NCBI GenBank assembly: GCA_017626325.1
Contig: JAGAIZ010000087.1
Coordinates: forward strand, 1-44,420
Length of the DNA stretch: 44,420 bases
From: Lachnospiraceae bacterium
Lineage (GTDB): Bacteria > Bacillota > Clostridia > Lachnospirales > Lachnospiraceae
Direction of reading: 5' to 3'
Shown piece by piece: positions 1 to 8,756 of the stretch (positions are counted from its first letter, which is position 1; each line of letters begins with the position of its first letter). The translations under genes were made by a program, and so were the position numbers. Under the pieces are notes generated by a model. It made no database searches and was not told the DNA's origin. It saw only the letters and a program-made list of their open reading frames with translations.

Positions 1-194
1 AGGTTATCTCATCAAAGATGAACCTTTACCAATTTCCTGATTAGGTGTTGCGTTTATATTCAATTTTTCAGCCACCAAAAGATGGCTTGTTTGCTATGCC
101 CTTTATTTCTTTGCTATCTTCTGCTTATATGTTTCAAACTTATCCTCCATGTCAGAGCAATTTTTCAACCTAATCATCCGTATCTGACACCTGC

Positions 195-674
195 TTACTC
201 TTCCTCTTCCAGATCTTCCGTATTCATAAGCGGTCCTTCCACCTTCTCCACGTAGAGATGTCCGTCCAGATGATCTAACTCATGACAGATTGCTCTTGCA
301 AGCAATTCTGTTCCTTCTATTTCGAAAGGCTCCATATTCTCATCATAGGCAATGGCCTTTACGTAATTGGGTCTCTTCACATGTCCGGTCTTGCCCGGCA
401 CACTAAGACACCCCTCGTAGCCCTCCTGCTCGCCGCTGGTCTCAACAATTCGGGGATTAATTAGCAGGATCGGATCTTCTCCTGTCACGTCGATGACGAC
501 GATCCTTTTCAGGATCCCTACCTGGGGCGCCGCAAGTCCCACGCCGTTTGCCTCGTATAAGGTCTCAAACATATCGTCGATCAACTCCTGTGTCCGGGGC
601 GTGATCTCTGTCACTTCCTTACACTTCTTATTCAATACCGGATCTCCGATCTCTCTGATCTTCCTGATTGCCAT
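195..674 (-). CDS. def: Peptide deformylase
   Basis: Iron/zinc metallohydrolase that removes the N-formyl group from the initiator methionine of new proteins in the cytosol. At 159 aa it is a normal length, and all three family motifs are intact: GVGLAAPQ (about 44-51), EGCLS (87-91, metal-binding Cys) and HELDH (131-135, two metal-binding His and the catalytic Glu). The ATG follows a GAGG-type ribosome binding site. It is the last gene of a murE-priA-def run on the minus strand, 24 bp after priA. In many Clostridia fmt follows def; here nothing recognisable lies between the stop and the window edge. Confidence 0.97.
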   Translation of the reverse strand: MAIRKIREIGDPVLNKKCKEVTEITPRTQELIDDMFETLYEANGVGLAAPQVGILKRIVVIDVTGEDPILLINPRIVETSGEQEGYEGCLSVPGKTGHVKRPNYVKAIAYDENMEPFEIEGTELLARAICHELDHLDGHLYVEKVEGPLMNTEDLEEEE

Positions 675-698
675 TCTCTTATCCTCTCTTCCTGTTCC

Positions 699-2954
699 TT
701 AATATGTACTCATCGGGTCAAAATCATATTGCACCGACTGATTCTTAAGCTCCTGTTCCTTACAAAACCGTTCCAGCATATCCTTGACGCTGACTAATAT
801 CTGATAGTCCGCATGTCTTACATAGAACACATGCCGGTACAGATCGTTGATCTTCCCGATGGTTGCCTCCGTGGGCCCGATGATCCGAATACCGCGCCAG
901 GCATGACAGTTGTCCGCCGCGCGCATTCTGCTTTTGACCAATTCAGTCATTTTCTCGCACAATGCCGCGCCCTGCTCCTGTTCCCTCGAGGTCACCAACA
1001 CCGCCAGCAGATGCGACACCGGCGGATACTGCATAAAATCGCGGTATGCTATCTCTTCCTCATAGAAGCCTTCATAATCCTGATTCGCCGCGTGTACGAT
1101 GCTGTAATGCTCCGGCTGGTAGGTCTGGATCACGACTTCTCCCGGTTTCTTTCCTCTTCCGGCGCGGCCTGCCGCCTGCGTCAGAAGCTGGAAGGTTCTC
1201 TCTCCCGCCCGGTAATCATTCTGGTTCAGGGATAAATCCGCCGCCAGTACGCCCACCAGCGTCACATTCGGAAAATCATGTCCCTTTACAATCATCTGGG
1301 TTCCCACCAGAATATCCGCCTTTTCATCCGCGAAAGCAGACAGGATCTTCTCATAGCTTTCCTTCGTACGGGTCGTGTCGGCATCCATACGCAGCACCCT
1401 GGCTTCCGGAAACTCCTTATGAAGAGCCTCTTCAATCTGTTCCGTTCCCGCCTTAAATCCCATGATATATCTGGAACCGCAGACCGGACACGTAAGCGGT
1501 TTCCTTTCCTCATAACCGCAATAATGACATACTAACATACCATTGCGATGTTCGGAAAGAGAAACATCACAATGCGGACATTTCATCACGTGTCCGCATG
1601 CCCTGCAGGAGATAAATCCCGCATACCCCCTGCGGTTCAGAAAAAGGATGATCTGCTCCTTATCCCGCAGCCTCTGCCGCATCAATTCCTGCAGCCTGCG
1701 GCTGAATACGGAGCGGTTGCCCTGCCTTAATTCTTCCCGTAAATCTATCGTATATACGCCCGGCAGGCTGCTTCCGCCATGACGCGCCGTCATCCGGTAT
1801 AATTTATACTCGCCGCGTTTCGCCCGGTAGTAAGCTTCCAGAGAAGGCGTCGCCGACCCGAGCACAACGCTGGCCCCATGCATGGAAGCAATCTGAACCG
1901 CCGTCTCTCTGGCGTGGTACTTAGGCATAGACTCACTCTTGTAGCTGCTCTCATGCTCTTCATCCACAATGATAACCCCCAGATTGGGAAAAGGGGTAAA
2001 AAGTGCGGATCTGGGACCGATGATCACATCGAGCTGTCCTGTCCTTGCGCGCTCGATCTGATCGTATTTCTCCCCCATGGAGAGCGTCGAATTGATCACC
2101 GACACCCGGTCTGCGAACCTTTGATAAAACCGCAGAAGGGTCTGATAAGTGAGCGCGATCTCAGGAATCAGCACGATTGCCTGTTTTCCCATGGAGACCA
2201 TCTGCTCTATAATGCCAAGATACACCTCCGTCTTGCCGCTTCCGGTAACGCCGTGCACCAGATAGGTTCCGGGGCTGCCCGCCCGGTATTCCTGCATCAC
2301 GTCCTCAATGATATGCCGCTGCGCTTCGCTTAAAGCGACTCTTCTCTCCGCCGTCTCCACATGTCTGACAGGATTGCGGTAATAAGCCTCCGACTCTATC
2401 CGCAGATACCCCTGCTTCTCCATCGCCTGCAAAACGGCCGCCGTAACGTTAAGCTTCTGCCTGATCAGATCATATGGCAGCACATCATCCTCCATCAGCG
2501 CCTGCAGCACTCTGACTCTGGCTGTCTGATGCCTGCGTTCGCACTGTTTTATCACCTCGGGCAGCTCATCCCGGCTGATCATTCCGGTCACTTTCTTTTT
2601 CTCCGGCCTCTTAAGCTTCTGCTTCACGGGAAGCACCGTCTTCAGCGCCGTGATCATCGTCGAACCGTACTGTCTCTTCAGCCAGTACGCAATCTGTATC
2701 TGACTGCCTTCCGCAGAGATCCCTTTCTCATCCACCGACGTAATACTCTTTAGTTTACAGACAGGATAGTCCGTCTCATCCGGGAGGTCTACCACATATC
2801 CTGTCTTATCCTGATTGCTTTTGCCGAAAGGCACATGAACCCGCACCCCGGGGTATACGGCGTCCGCCAATTCCTGCGGAATCTTATACTGAAAAGGTCT
2901 GTCTACTTTTTCATGGGAAATGTCAATAATTACATCCGCATACCGTGCAGCCAT
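699..2954 (-). CDS. priA: Primosomal protein N' (replication restart helicase PriA)
   Basis: Superfamily 2 DNA helicase that recognises collapsed replication forks and starts reloading of the replicative helicase. It is full length at 751 aa. The Walker A motif GVTGSGKT lies near residue 236 and the Walker B DEEH near 326. A zinc-binding insert carries four Cys pairs (CRAC, CPHC, CHYC and CPVC) between about 445 and 490. The helicase C-terminal motif QAAGRAGRG follows. The start is supported by a GAGG site 8 bases upstream, and the gene begins 4 bp after the murE stop, so the two are almost certainly co-transcribed. Confidence 0.98.
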   Translation of the reverse strand: MAARYADVIIDISHEKVDRPFQYKIPQELADAVYPGVRVHVPFGKSNQDKTGYVVDLPDETDYPVCKLKSITSVDEKGISAEGSQIQIAYWLKRQYGSTMITALKTVLPVKQKLKRPEKKKVTGMISRDELPEVIKQCERRHQTARVRVLQALMEDDVLPYDLIRQKLNVTAAVLQAMEKQGYLRIESEAYYRNPVRHVETAERRVALSEAQRHIIEDVMQEYRAGSPGTYLVHGVTGSGKTEVYLGIIEQMVSMGKQAIVLIPEIALTYQTLLRFYQRFADRVSVINSTLSMGEKYDQIERARTGQLDVIIGPRSALFTPFPNLGVIIVDEEHESSYKSESMPKYHARETAVQIASMHGASVVLGSATPSLEAYYRAKRGEYKLYRMTARHGGSSLPGVYTIDLREELRQGNRSVFSRRLQELMRQRLRDKEQIILFLNRRGYAGFISCRACGHVMKCPHCDVSLSEHRNGMLVCHYCGYEERKPLTCPVCGSRYIMGFKAGTEQIEEALHKEFPEARVLRMDADTTRTKESYEKILSAFADEKADILVGTQMIVKGHDFPNVTLVGVLAADLSLNQNDYRAGERTFQLLTQAAGRAGRGKKPGEVVIQTYQPEHYSIVHAANQDYEGFYEEEIAYRDFMQYPPVSHLLAVLVTSREQEQGAALCEKMTELVKSRMRAADNCHAWRGIRIIGPTEATIGKINDLYRHVFYVRHADYQILVSVKDMLERFCKEQELKNQSVQYDFDPMSTY

Positions 2955-2958
2955 GCTG

Positions 2959-4431
2959 TCATCCTCTCCGTTCTGCCAGAATATCCCTGATCAGATCTCT
3001 CTCATCCATAGGATATTTTACGCCGTTTATCTCCTGATAATCCTCATGTCCCTTGCCGGCAAGCACAATAATGTCTCCCGGTTCACCGTGGTCGATCGCA
3101 TAGGCAATCGCTTCCTTACGGTCGCATATCTCCACGTATTGACCGTCAGTCTTACCCATGCCGATCTTAATATCGTCGATAATCGCCTGCGGTTCCTCCG
3201 AACGCGGATTATCCGACGTGATGATCGTCAGATCCGCCATGCGTCCGCTTACTTCCCCCATCTCATATCTTCTCGACTTCGCCCGGTTGCCGCCGCAGCC
3301 AAACAGACATACCAGACGGTGCGGCTCATATTCCCTGAGCGTGGACAGAAGACTCTTAAGCGCCATCGCATTGTGGGCATAATCAATCAAAAGCGTAAAC
3401 TCATCGGATACCTTAACCGGCTCGATCCTGCCCTTGACCTTCGCATGCAGAAGCGCCCGCTTCACATTTTCCTCCTGTACGCCGAAATGCCTGCAGATCG
3501 CGATCGCCGTCAGCGCGTTATATACGCTGAACTTACCCGGCGTTGCGATCTTCACGGAAAAGTTCATCAGCCCGCTTACGTCAAACGCCATACCAAGAGC
3601 CCCTGCTTCTTTGATAAAGGTAATATTCTCCGCCTTAAGATCTGCCGGCGTGTCGATTCCGTAAGTCTCAAGACTACAGGTATGCCCTTCTGTTACTGCC
3701 TCCCAGTGCGCATCGTCGTGGTTTACGATTCCCACCCTGCACTGTTTGAACAAAAGTCCCTTACAGCGCAGATAATCGTCGAAATCCTTATGCTCCGCAG
3801 GCCCGATATGATCCGGCTCCAGATTCGTAAAAATACCGAAATCAAACACAAAGCCTTGGGTTCTGTGCAGCATCAGTCCCTGTGAAGACACTTCCATCAC
3901 AACGGTATCACAGCCGGCATCCGCCATAGCCCTGAAATATTTCTGAATCAGGTAGGATTCCGGCGTCGTATGATCCGCGTGAATATGCGTATCTCCTATA
4001 ATAATCTCTATCGTGCCGATCAGACCTACTTTTCTGCCCGCCTGTTCCAGAATAGATTTCACCAGATACGTCGTAGTCGTCTTGCCCTTCGTTCCGGTAA
4101 TGCCGATAATCTTCATCTGCTCAGCCGGATATCCGAAATATGCAGCCGATACAAACGCCATGGCATAGTGCGTATCCGGCACCCTGATCACCGTAACGTC
4201 CGCATCCTCCGGCAAATCCACTTCCTTTTCCACCAGCAATACCCCGGCTCCCGCTTCTGCCGCCTTCCCGGCGTAGCTGTGTCCATCTGTTACTGCTCCC
4301 GGAATACAGACAAACATGCTGCCCTCTGTCACCTTTCGGGAATCATAGACAATATCTGTCACTTCCCGGTCCATACCGCCCCGGATGCATTCATATTCCA
4401 CTTTAGAAAGTAACTCCTGTAACGCTGCCAT
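2959..4431 (-). CDS. murE: UDP-MurNAc-tripeptide synthetase MurE, probably meso-diaminopimelate-adding
   Basis: Cytosolic Mur ligase that adds the third residue of the peptidoglycan stem peptide with ATP hydrolysis. The ATP-binding motif GTKGKTTTT lies near residue 112. The specificity motif reads DNPR (in SDNPRSEEP), which in this family marks meso-diaminopimelate rather than lysine ligases. I chose the ATG at 4431 (490 aa) because an AGGAGAG site lies just upstream. A 20-codon longer reading frame is open to 4491, but it would run through a good promoter (4463-4491), which argues against it. First gene of the murE-priA-def operon. Confidence 0.96.
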   Translation of the reverse strand: MAALQELLSKVEYECIRGGMDREVTDIVYDSRKVTEGSMFVCIPGAVTDGHSYAGKAAEAGAGVLLVEKEVDLPEDADVTVIRVPDTHYAMAFVSAAYFGYPAEQMKIIGITGTKGKTTTTYLVKSILEQAGRKVGLIGTIEIIIGDTHIHADHTTPESYLIQKYFRAMADAGCDTVVMEVSSQGLMLHRTQGFVFDFGIFTNLEPDHIGPAEHKDFDDYLRCKGLLFKQCRVGIVNHDDAHWEAVTEGHTCSLETYGIDTPADLKAENITFIKEAGALGMAFDVSGLMNFSVKIATPGKFSVYNALTAIAICRHFGVQEENVKRALLHAKVKGRIEPVKVSDEFTLLIDYAHNAMALKSLLSTLREYEPHRLVCLFGCGGNRAKSRRYEMGEVSGRMADLTIITSDNPRSEEPQAIIDDIKIGMGKTDGQYVEICDRKEAIAYAIDHGEPGDIIVLAGKGHEDYQEINGVKYPMDERDLIRDILAERRG

Positions 4432-4462
4432 ATCATCTCTCCTTCTATCAAATCCTCTTATT

Positions 4463-4491
4463 AAGATAGCATGAAAACCGCCACTTTTCAA
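4463..4491 (-). promoter_or_regulatory. Sigma-A-type promoter of murE-priA-def
   Basis: On the minus strand TTGAAA (4486-4491) is followed after exactly 17 bp by TATCTT (4463-4468). That matches 5/6 and 4/6 of the sigma-70/sigma-A consensus. It gives a short leader before the AGGAGAG site of murE. Confidence 0.6.
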
Positions 4492-4628
4492 CTTTTGCCG
4501 TATTTTATGCCCTGTTTTGCGGATTCTGTTTTATTTCATATTCTTTTTAAAGTTTCTTAATGCATTTTAATTTTTTTATAACATTCTAAACACATTTTGG
4601 ACACAATTACACTTTATGATAAGACTCA

Positions 4629-4703
4629 AGATAGTTGAAGAACTCACTATCTCCCCCCTCATAAGAAAATGCGAAAAGGCCTGAGATTATCTCAGGCTTT
4701 TTC
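4629..4703 (+). ncRNA. Candidate small RNA ending in an intrinsic terminator
   Basis: The murE-fruK gap (4432-4775) holds no gene. On the plus strand there is a hairpin AGATAGT/ACTATCT (4629-4652), then a C-rich single-stranded stretch (CTCCCCCCTC, 4650-4659), then a terminator-like hairpin with a T run (4679-4702). Hairpin, C-rich loop able to pair with Shine-Dalgarno sequences, and terminator is the layout of many Firmicutes regulatory RNAs. The promoter is weak: TTGGAC-17-TAAGAC at 4597-4625. No Rfam family was recognised. The terminator may simply serve the minus-strand kinase gene. Confidence 0.3.
4674..4703 (-). terminator. Bidirectional intrinsic terminator after the PfkB kinase gene
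   Basis: An 8-bp perfect stem, GCCTGAGA/TCTCAGGC with a 3-nt loop (4679-4697), is flanked by an A run on one side and a T run on the other. It can therefore terminate in both directions. On the minus strand it lies about 75 bp after the stop of the 1-phosphofructokinase-like gene. Confidence 0.75.
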
Positions 4704-4775
4704 GTCGTCTTCTGTAAACAGCATAGAAGAATGGGCTGCATCCTGTCACTGTCTGAACGGATCCGGTATTCTCTT

Positions 4776-5708
4776 CTATATCCGCTCCAGAATTATCTTA
4801 TTCATCAACGCATCCGCTGTTTCCATAGGTATCACCGCACTTTCCATGGTAGACGCGTTCGCTGCCGATACCGCGCAGGCACGCACGATCGACTGCTCCT
4901 CGTCCTCTCCCAGAAGAGCGGAGAAAGCATAGGAAGCCACCACGCTGTCACCGCAGCCTACCGTATTGACCGCCCGAATCCCATCCGTCCTCGCGCAGTA
5001 AACGCCGCTGTCGGTAACGCTGATCAATCCCTTGCTTCCCATGGAAACAATCACTCTTGAGATTCCTTCTCTGTGCAGATATCCGGCGCTGTCTATAATC
5101 TCCTGACGATCCCTCAGCTTATGTCCCATAATATACTCCAGCTCTTTCCAGTTGGGTTTCACAAACTCAGGCTTCGCCTGTATTCCAAGCTTTAAGCCTT
5201 CCCCGCTGGAATCCAGATAGACAGGCACCTGCTTTCCGGCCGCAAGACCTGTCAGCTTCGCATAGATATCACTCTGAAGCCCCCTTGCCGCAGAGCCGGA
5301 CAGGATCACCAGACCGCACTCACTTAACAGCGCGTCGTACTGCTCCATGAATCTCTCCTGCTCCTCTTTGGTAATCTCCGGTCCCGGTTCCAGGATTTCC
5401 GTTACATACCCGTCATCCGCTATGATATTCATATTGCTTCTGGTCTCTTCCGCAGTCTCTATGAACCGGCACTCCGCCCCTCTTCTCTCTAAGTCCTCCG
5501 CAATGAATTTGCCGCTGTAGCCGCCTAAGAATCCCGTTGCGGCGACCTCACATCCAAACTGCCTGAGTATCTTCGTCACGTTGACGCCCTTGCCGCCTGC
5601 GATTTTGACCGCTGTGCGCATCCTGTTGACATGTCCGGAAATAACGCTCTGTGCGGTATAGGTCTTATCCACCGCAGGATTTAATGTCACTGTCAGTATT
5701 TTCTTCAT
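4776..5708 (-). CDS. PfkB-family sugar kinase, 1-phosphofructokinase/tagatose-6-phosphate kinase type
   Basis: Cytosolic kinase expected to phosphorylate a hexose phosphate, most likely fructose-1-phosphate. It is 310 aa, typical for FruK/LacC. The N-terminus TLNPAVD and the GGKGVNV motif (about 38-44) are the family's substrate-side signatures. The C-terminal anion-hole/catalytic motif reads GCGDS (about 252-256), where most members have GAGDS; the catalytic Asp is kept. No phosphotransferase permease or FruR gene lies next to it, so the exact substrate is open. A GGGAGG site precedes the ATG, and the recJ stop lies 78 bp upstream. Confidence 0.88.
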   Translation of the reverse strand: MKKILTVTLNPAVDKTYTAQSVISGHVNRMRTAVKIAGGKGVNVTKILRQFGCEVAATGFLGGYSGKFIAEDLERRGAECRFIETAEETRSNMNIIADDGYVTEILEPGPEITKEEQERFMEQYDALLSECGLVILSGSAARGLQSDIYAKLTGLAAGKQVPVYLDSSGEGLKLGIQAKPEFVKPNWKELEYIMGHKLRDRQEIIDSAGYLHREGISRVIVSMGSKGLISVTDSGVYCARTDGIRAVNTVGCGDSVVASYAFSALLGEDEEQSIVRACAVSAANASTMESAVIPMETADALMNKIILERI

Positions 5709-5739
5709 GGTTCCTCCCTTGTTCCAGCTCGTTGCTGTC

Positions 5740-5748
5740 AGTATATCA
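5740..5748 (-). promoter_or_regulatory. Extended -10 promoter upstream of the PfkB kinase
   Basis: The minus strand reads TGATATACT, an extended -10 element (TG-n-TATACT), 31 bp before the start codon. No convincing -35 was found, which extended -10 promoters tolerate. Confidence 0.4.
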
Positions 5749-5786
5749 TGAATTTTGATAATTTATCTGTTCCAATCATTTTACGC

Positions 5787-7559
5787 TTACAGGCAATAGT
5801 CCTTCATTACCATCTGCAGGCTTTCTCTGCCCTGGTATACGTTAATATCAGGATAATAAATCACATTGATGCGGATGGCGTCGCTGCCCGTCTGATACAG
5901 TCTGTCTTTCTCAGCTCTCCCGAAATGCTCCGTCAGAAAATCATGCCATTTCTCTATATTGCCGAAATATACCATATCATACCTTCCGCCCTCTTCATCC
6001 CGTACCTGGTATTTTCCTACATTTCCGTTTTTTCCAAGAAGCCTGCCCCTGCACACTGACAGATTCTTCTGGGCGAAGACAGGTTTGGGATTACCGTTGC
6101 CGAAAGGCTCCAGCACTGACAACTGCCTCACAAAAGGCATCGTCACATAAGACATCGGCATCGGCACGTCGATCACGATTTTCTCCACCAAATCCTCTTC
6201 CGTCAGCCCGCAGTGCTCGTTTAAATACTGCCGGAACCGCTCCGTATTTTCTTCCGGCATGGATACGCCTGCCGCCAGCTTATGCCCGCCGTACCTGGTA
6301 TACAATTCCTTACACTCGCTCATCTTATCGTACATATGGTAAGCGTCAATAGAACGGCCAGAGCCTTTCACGCCATCTTCCGCCTTCGTCAGCACAAACG
6401 CCGGCTTCTGGTAGCGCTCCTTAAGCCTGCCCGCGATAATACCCGCAAGGCTCTCATGACAATCCGGCAGATAGACCACCAGCACCTTATCCTCTTTTAA
6501 CGCGGTCTGTTCGATCAGCGCAACGGCTTCCTCCACCCCCCGCAGCGTCATGGCCTTCCTGCTGTCGTTCAGCTCCTTAAGCTCCGCCGCTATGGTCACC
6601 GCCTCCGCCTTATCCTTTGTCAGAAGCATCTGTAAGGCCCGCGCCGCCGTATCCAGTCTGCCCGTAGCGTTCAGACAGGGGCCCAGCACAAAACCGATAT
6701 GATAGACCGACAGCGGCTTGTTCTGTAAGCCATTCACATGGATTAACGCCTGCAGGCCGTAATTGGCGGATTGTGTGATCAGCTTAAGCCCGTATTTTAC
6801 AATAATCCGGTTCTCATCCACTAACTCCATCACATCGCCCACCGTAGCGAAAGCGGCGAAGGCAAGGAGTTCCCGCAGCCGGCTCTGACTGTTTTTTAAC
6901 AGCACTCTGTCGAACAGAACCTGAACCAGCTTATAGGCGACCACCGCGCCGCAGATTCCGTCAAAGGGATAGCCGCACGCCTGCTGCTTCGGATCGATCA
7001 CCGCTGCCGCCTCCGGCAGACACTCTCTTCTGCTGCCGTCGGGCTGTATCTCATAAGGTACTTCATGATGGTCTGTGACAATCACTGTCATTCCAAGAGA
7101 ATTGGCATAGGCTATCTGCGGCGCCGCAGCGATACCGTTGTCACAGGTGAGAATCGTGTCAGTCCCCGCCTCGCCGGCGTCCAGAATCAGTCTGTCATTG
7201 AGTCCGTAGCCGTCCAGAATCCTGTGCGGGATTACCGCGTCTGTGACTGCCCCGCAGGCACGCAGACCCGCCGTCAGTATGTATGTGGAACAGACGCCGT
7301 CTATATCGTAATCTCCGATAATGCGTATCTTTCGTCCCGCCGCGATCTTATCCGCCAGAATGTCCGCCGCTTTCTCCACATCTTTCAGCAGATAAGGAGA
7401 ATGCAGATCATCAAGCGTCCCGTTTAGATAGCGGTCGATCTCTTCCTCCGTAATCAGATCTCTGTTCCGGATAATTCTTGCGATAACCGGATCAATGCCG
7501 AACCGCTCCGCTGTTTGATTAAAATCCGCCTTCTTGGCTGATATCATCCATTTGGACAT
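5787..7559 (-). CDS. recJ: Single-stranded-DNA-specific 5'-3' exonuclease RecJ
   Basis: DHH-family nuclease acting in recombinational and mismatch repair. The DHH-domain motifs are clear: GDYDIDG near residue 80 and TDHHE near 154. The DHHA1 domain carries GGHKLAAG near 400, and an OB-fold-like C-terminus follows. The open frame extends to 7568; I prefer the ATG at 7559 (590 aa, MSKWMISAKK). No strong ribosome binding site distinguishes these starts. It lies directly downstream of the accessory operon, separated by about 240 bp. Confidence 0.95.
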   Translation of the reverse strand: MSKWMISAKKADFNQTAERFGIDPVIARIIRNRDLITEEEIDRYLNGTLDDLHSPYLLKDVEKAADILADKIAAGRKIRIIGDYDIDGVCSTYILTAGLRACGAVTDAVIPHRILDGYGLNDRLILDAGEAGTDTILTCDNGIAAAPQIAYANSLGMTVIVTDHHEVPYEIQPDGSRRECLPEAAAVIDPKQQACGYPFDGICGAVVAYKLVQVLFDRVLLKNSQSRLRELLAFAAFATVGDVMELVDENRIIVKYGLKLITQSANYGLQALIHVNGLQNKPLSVYHIGFVLGPCLNATGRLDTAARALQMLLTKDKAEAVTIAAELKELNDSRKAMTLRGVEEAVALIEQTALKEDKVLVVYLPDCHESLAGIIAGRLKERYQKPAFVLTKAEDGVKGSGRSIDAYHMYDKMSECKELYTRYGGHKLAAGVSMPEENTERFRQYLNEHCGLTEEDLVEKIVIDVPMPMSYVTMPFVRQLSVLEPFGNGNPKPVFAQKNLSVCRGRLLGKNGNVGKYQVRDEEGGRYDMVYFGNIEKWHDFLTEHFGRAEKDRLYQTGSDAIRINVIYYPDINVYQGRESLQMVMKDYCL

Positions 7560-7701
7560 ACAAATCAACTGCCGGCCTGCTCTGAGGCAACCGGCTTCCT
7601 TTCCGCCGCAGAACCTGTACTCTGACAGACCGTCTGAATATAAATACCCCCTAAAAGCATTCCGCAGCCCTATAATATGGCAGGCAAAACTCAGCCGTAC
7701 C

Positions 7702-7716
7702 TGTTATAGTGTAACA
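7702..7716. promoter_or_regulatory. Palindrome overlapping a possible recJ promoter
   Basis: TGTTA-TAGTG-TAACA is a perfect 5-bp inverted repeat with a 5-bp spacer. It overlaps a minus-strand -10-like TATAAC (7704-7709) that sits 16 bp after a TTACCC -35-like element. It could be a repressor site for recJ, but the evidence is only the symmetry and position. Confidence 0.3.
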
Positions 7717-7798
7717 CTTTTAGAGGGTAATTTATAGTACAAGAATGAACTTGTCCTATCGAATTTATCCTATCGACTTGTCATATCTTCCAAATACG

Positions 7799-8125
7799 TT
7801 ATCGCTGATTGCTCTCCTTTTTCCTGGCAAGAATATATTTCGCTTCTTCCGGCTCCCTCAGCAAATAATCGATGGCCAGAAATGCCGTGACCATATTCAT
7901 ATTCAGGCGTTCCATCAAATCCTGCACCGTAAGCTTTTCAATCACGATGACAGGAATCGTTCCGGTTGCGATAGCTTTCATCAGTTCTGTTTTCAGAGAA
8001 TGGTCCATCCTGTTTACAGCTTTTACCGCCTGTGATATCCGGCGCTGCGTATACCCCAGCTCCTCCTTCAGATATTTCACCAGCCGGATTTCTTCTGCCT
8101 CACTTAATCGGATTTTATTATCCAT
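7799..8125 (-). CDS. Small soluble protein, last gene of the accessory operon
   Basis: 108 aa, family not recognised. It is highly charged and predicted helical, with no membrane segment or signal peptide. The C-terminal third (TVQDLMERLNMN onward) looks like a short helical bundle. The start lies 3 bp after the stop of the HExxH gene, and an AGGAG site sits within that gene's 3' end, so translation is probably coupled. Tight linkage to the AAA+ and HExxH genes suggests an adaptor or regulator of those proteins, which is inference from position only. Confidence 0.75.
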   Translation of the reverse strand: MDNKIRLSEAEEIRLVKYLKEELGYTQRRISQAVKAVNRMDHSLKTELMKAIATGTIPVIVIEKLTVQDLMERLNMNMVTAFLAIDYLLREPEEAKYILARKKESNQR

Positions 8126-8128
8126 ATG

Positions 8129-8755
8129 TTAATATACTCCTTTCAAACATCCTGACGCAAATGTCAACGCATCCTCTTCCACTACCTGTCTGGCATATCC
8201 CTGGGGATCAACCTCAAATTCTATATAATTGTCGTAATTATTTCTCCACTCCAATCTTCTTGTCTCCTCAATATCCCAGAATCCTTCTGTCCTGATTGCC
8301 TTCTGCTGGATTGCATGCCGCAATTCGTGAATCATCGTGTCCAAAAATTCCTTAACATACTCAGGGTTTTTGGAAAGCAGATCCGCTACATTCAGGCTCA
8401 GGATATTATTCTCACCGTCGAAATACCCGCAGGAATCTCTGCTGTCGCCGTAAAAATCCGCCGTCACATTCAAATCATAGCATTCCACAAGTCTGCAGAA
8501 AACTTCTTCCATCTTATGAATCCTGTCTGCCGCATTCATCTTCAATATTTCCTGTATAGGGTCTTCTCCCAGGACGCCGTGTATAATCTGCTTCGTCTGT
8601 TTCTGCTTTAACCTGTCTGTTTTGCTCAGATTCGCCACAAGAAGACTATCCGGCGCTTTGACCCTGTTATCCCAGAGTTCCCGCAGCCACAGAATTGCTT
8701 CACAGACTAATTCTTCTACTATTTCTGACACAATCGTACGAAAAACAACTCCCAT
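8129..8755 (-). CDS. Zincin-like putative metalloprotease (HELRH motif)
   Basis: 208 aa, family not recognised. Residues 143-147 read HELRH inside MIHELRHAIQ, a textbook HExxH zinc-binding helix. About 50 residues later EEDALTFAS (193 onward) resembles the glutamate-containing third-ligand helix of gluzincin and SprT/IrrE-like peptidases. The N-terminus (about 1-30) is an amphipathic helix without an obvious signal peptide, so it is probably cytosolic or membrane-peripheral. I chose the ATG at 8755 because GGAGG lies 8 bases upstream and it follows the AAA+ stop by 1 bp; a frame 14 codons longer is not supported. A peptidase role is likely but unproven. Confidence 0.8.
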   Translation of the reverse strand: MGVVFRTIVSEIVEELVCEAILWLRELWDNRVKAPDSLLVANLSKTDRLKQKQTKQIIHGVLGEDPIQEILKMNAADRIHKMEEVFCRLVECYDLNVTADFYGDSRDSCGYFDGENNILSLNVADLLSKNPEYVKEFLDTMIHELRHAIQQKAIRTEGFWDIEETRRLEWRNNYDNYIEFEVDPQGYARQVVEEDALTFASGCLKGVY

Positions 8756-8756
8756 A

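Noticed and set aside
1-194. Possible end of a mobile element or small gene (24-codon minus-strand ORF, AGCCATC/GGTGGCT hairpin) downstream of def
   Set aside because: The ORF is too short and matches nothing I recognise, and the hairpin lacks a T run or a matching repeat within the window.
813-1782. Several long plus-strand open frames opposite priA
   Set aside because: Shadows of a highly conserved gene; Arg/Pro/Ser-rich, no ribosome binding sites, no family resemblance.
4432-4491. 20-codon N-terminal extension of MurE
   Set aside because: It overlaps a 17-bp-spaced promoter and lacks a ribosome binding site; the ATG at 4431 has a strong one.
7754-7776. TCCTATCGA direct repeat (period 14) downstream of the accessory operon
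   Set aside because: Too short and only two copies; no relation to a promoter or gene end was clear.
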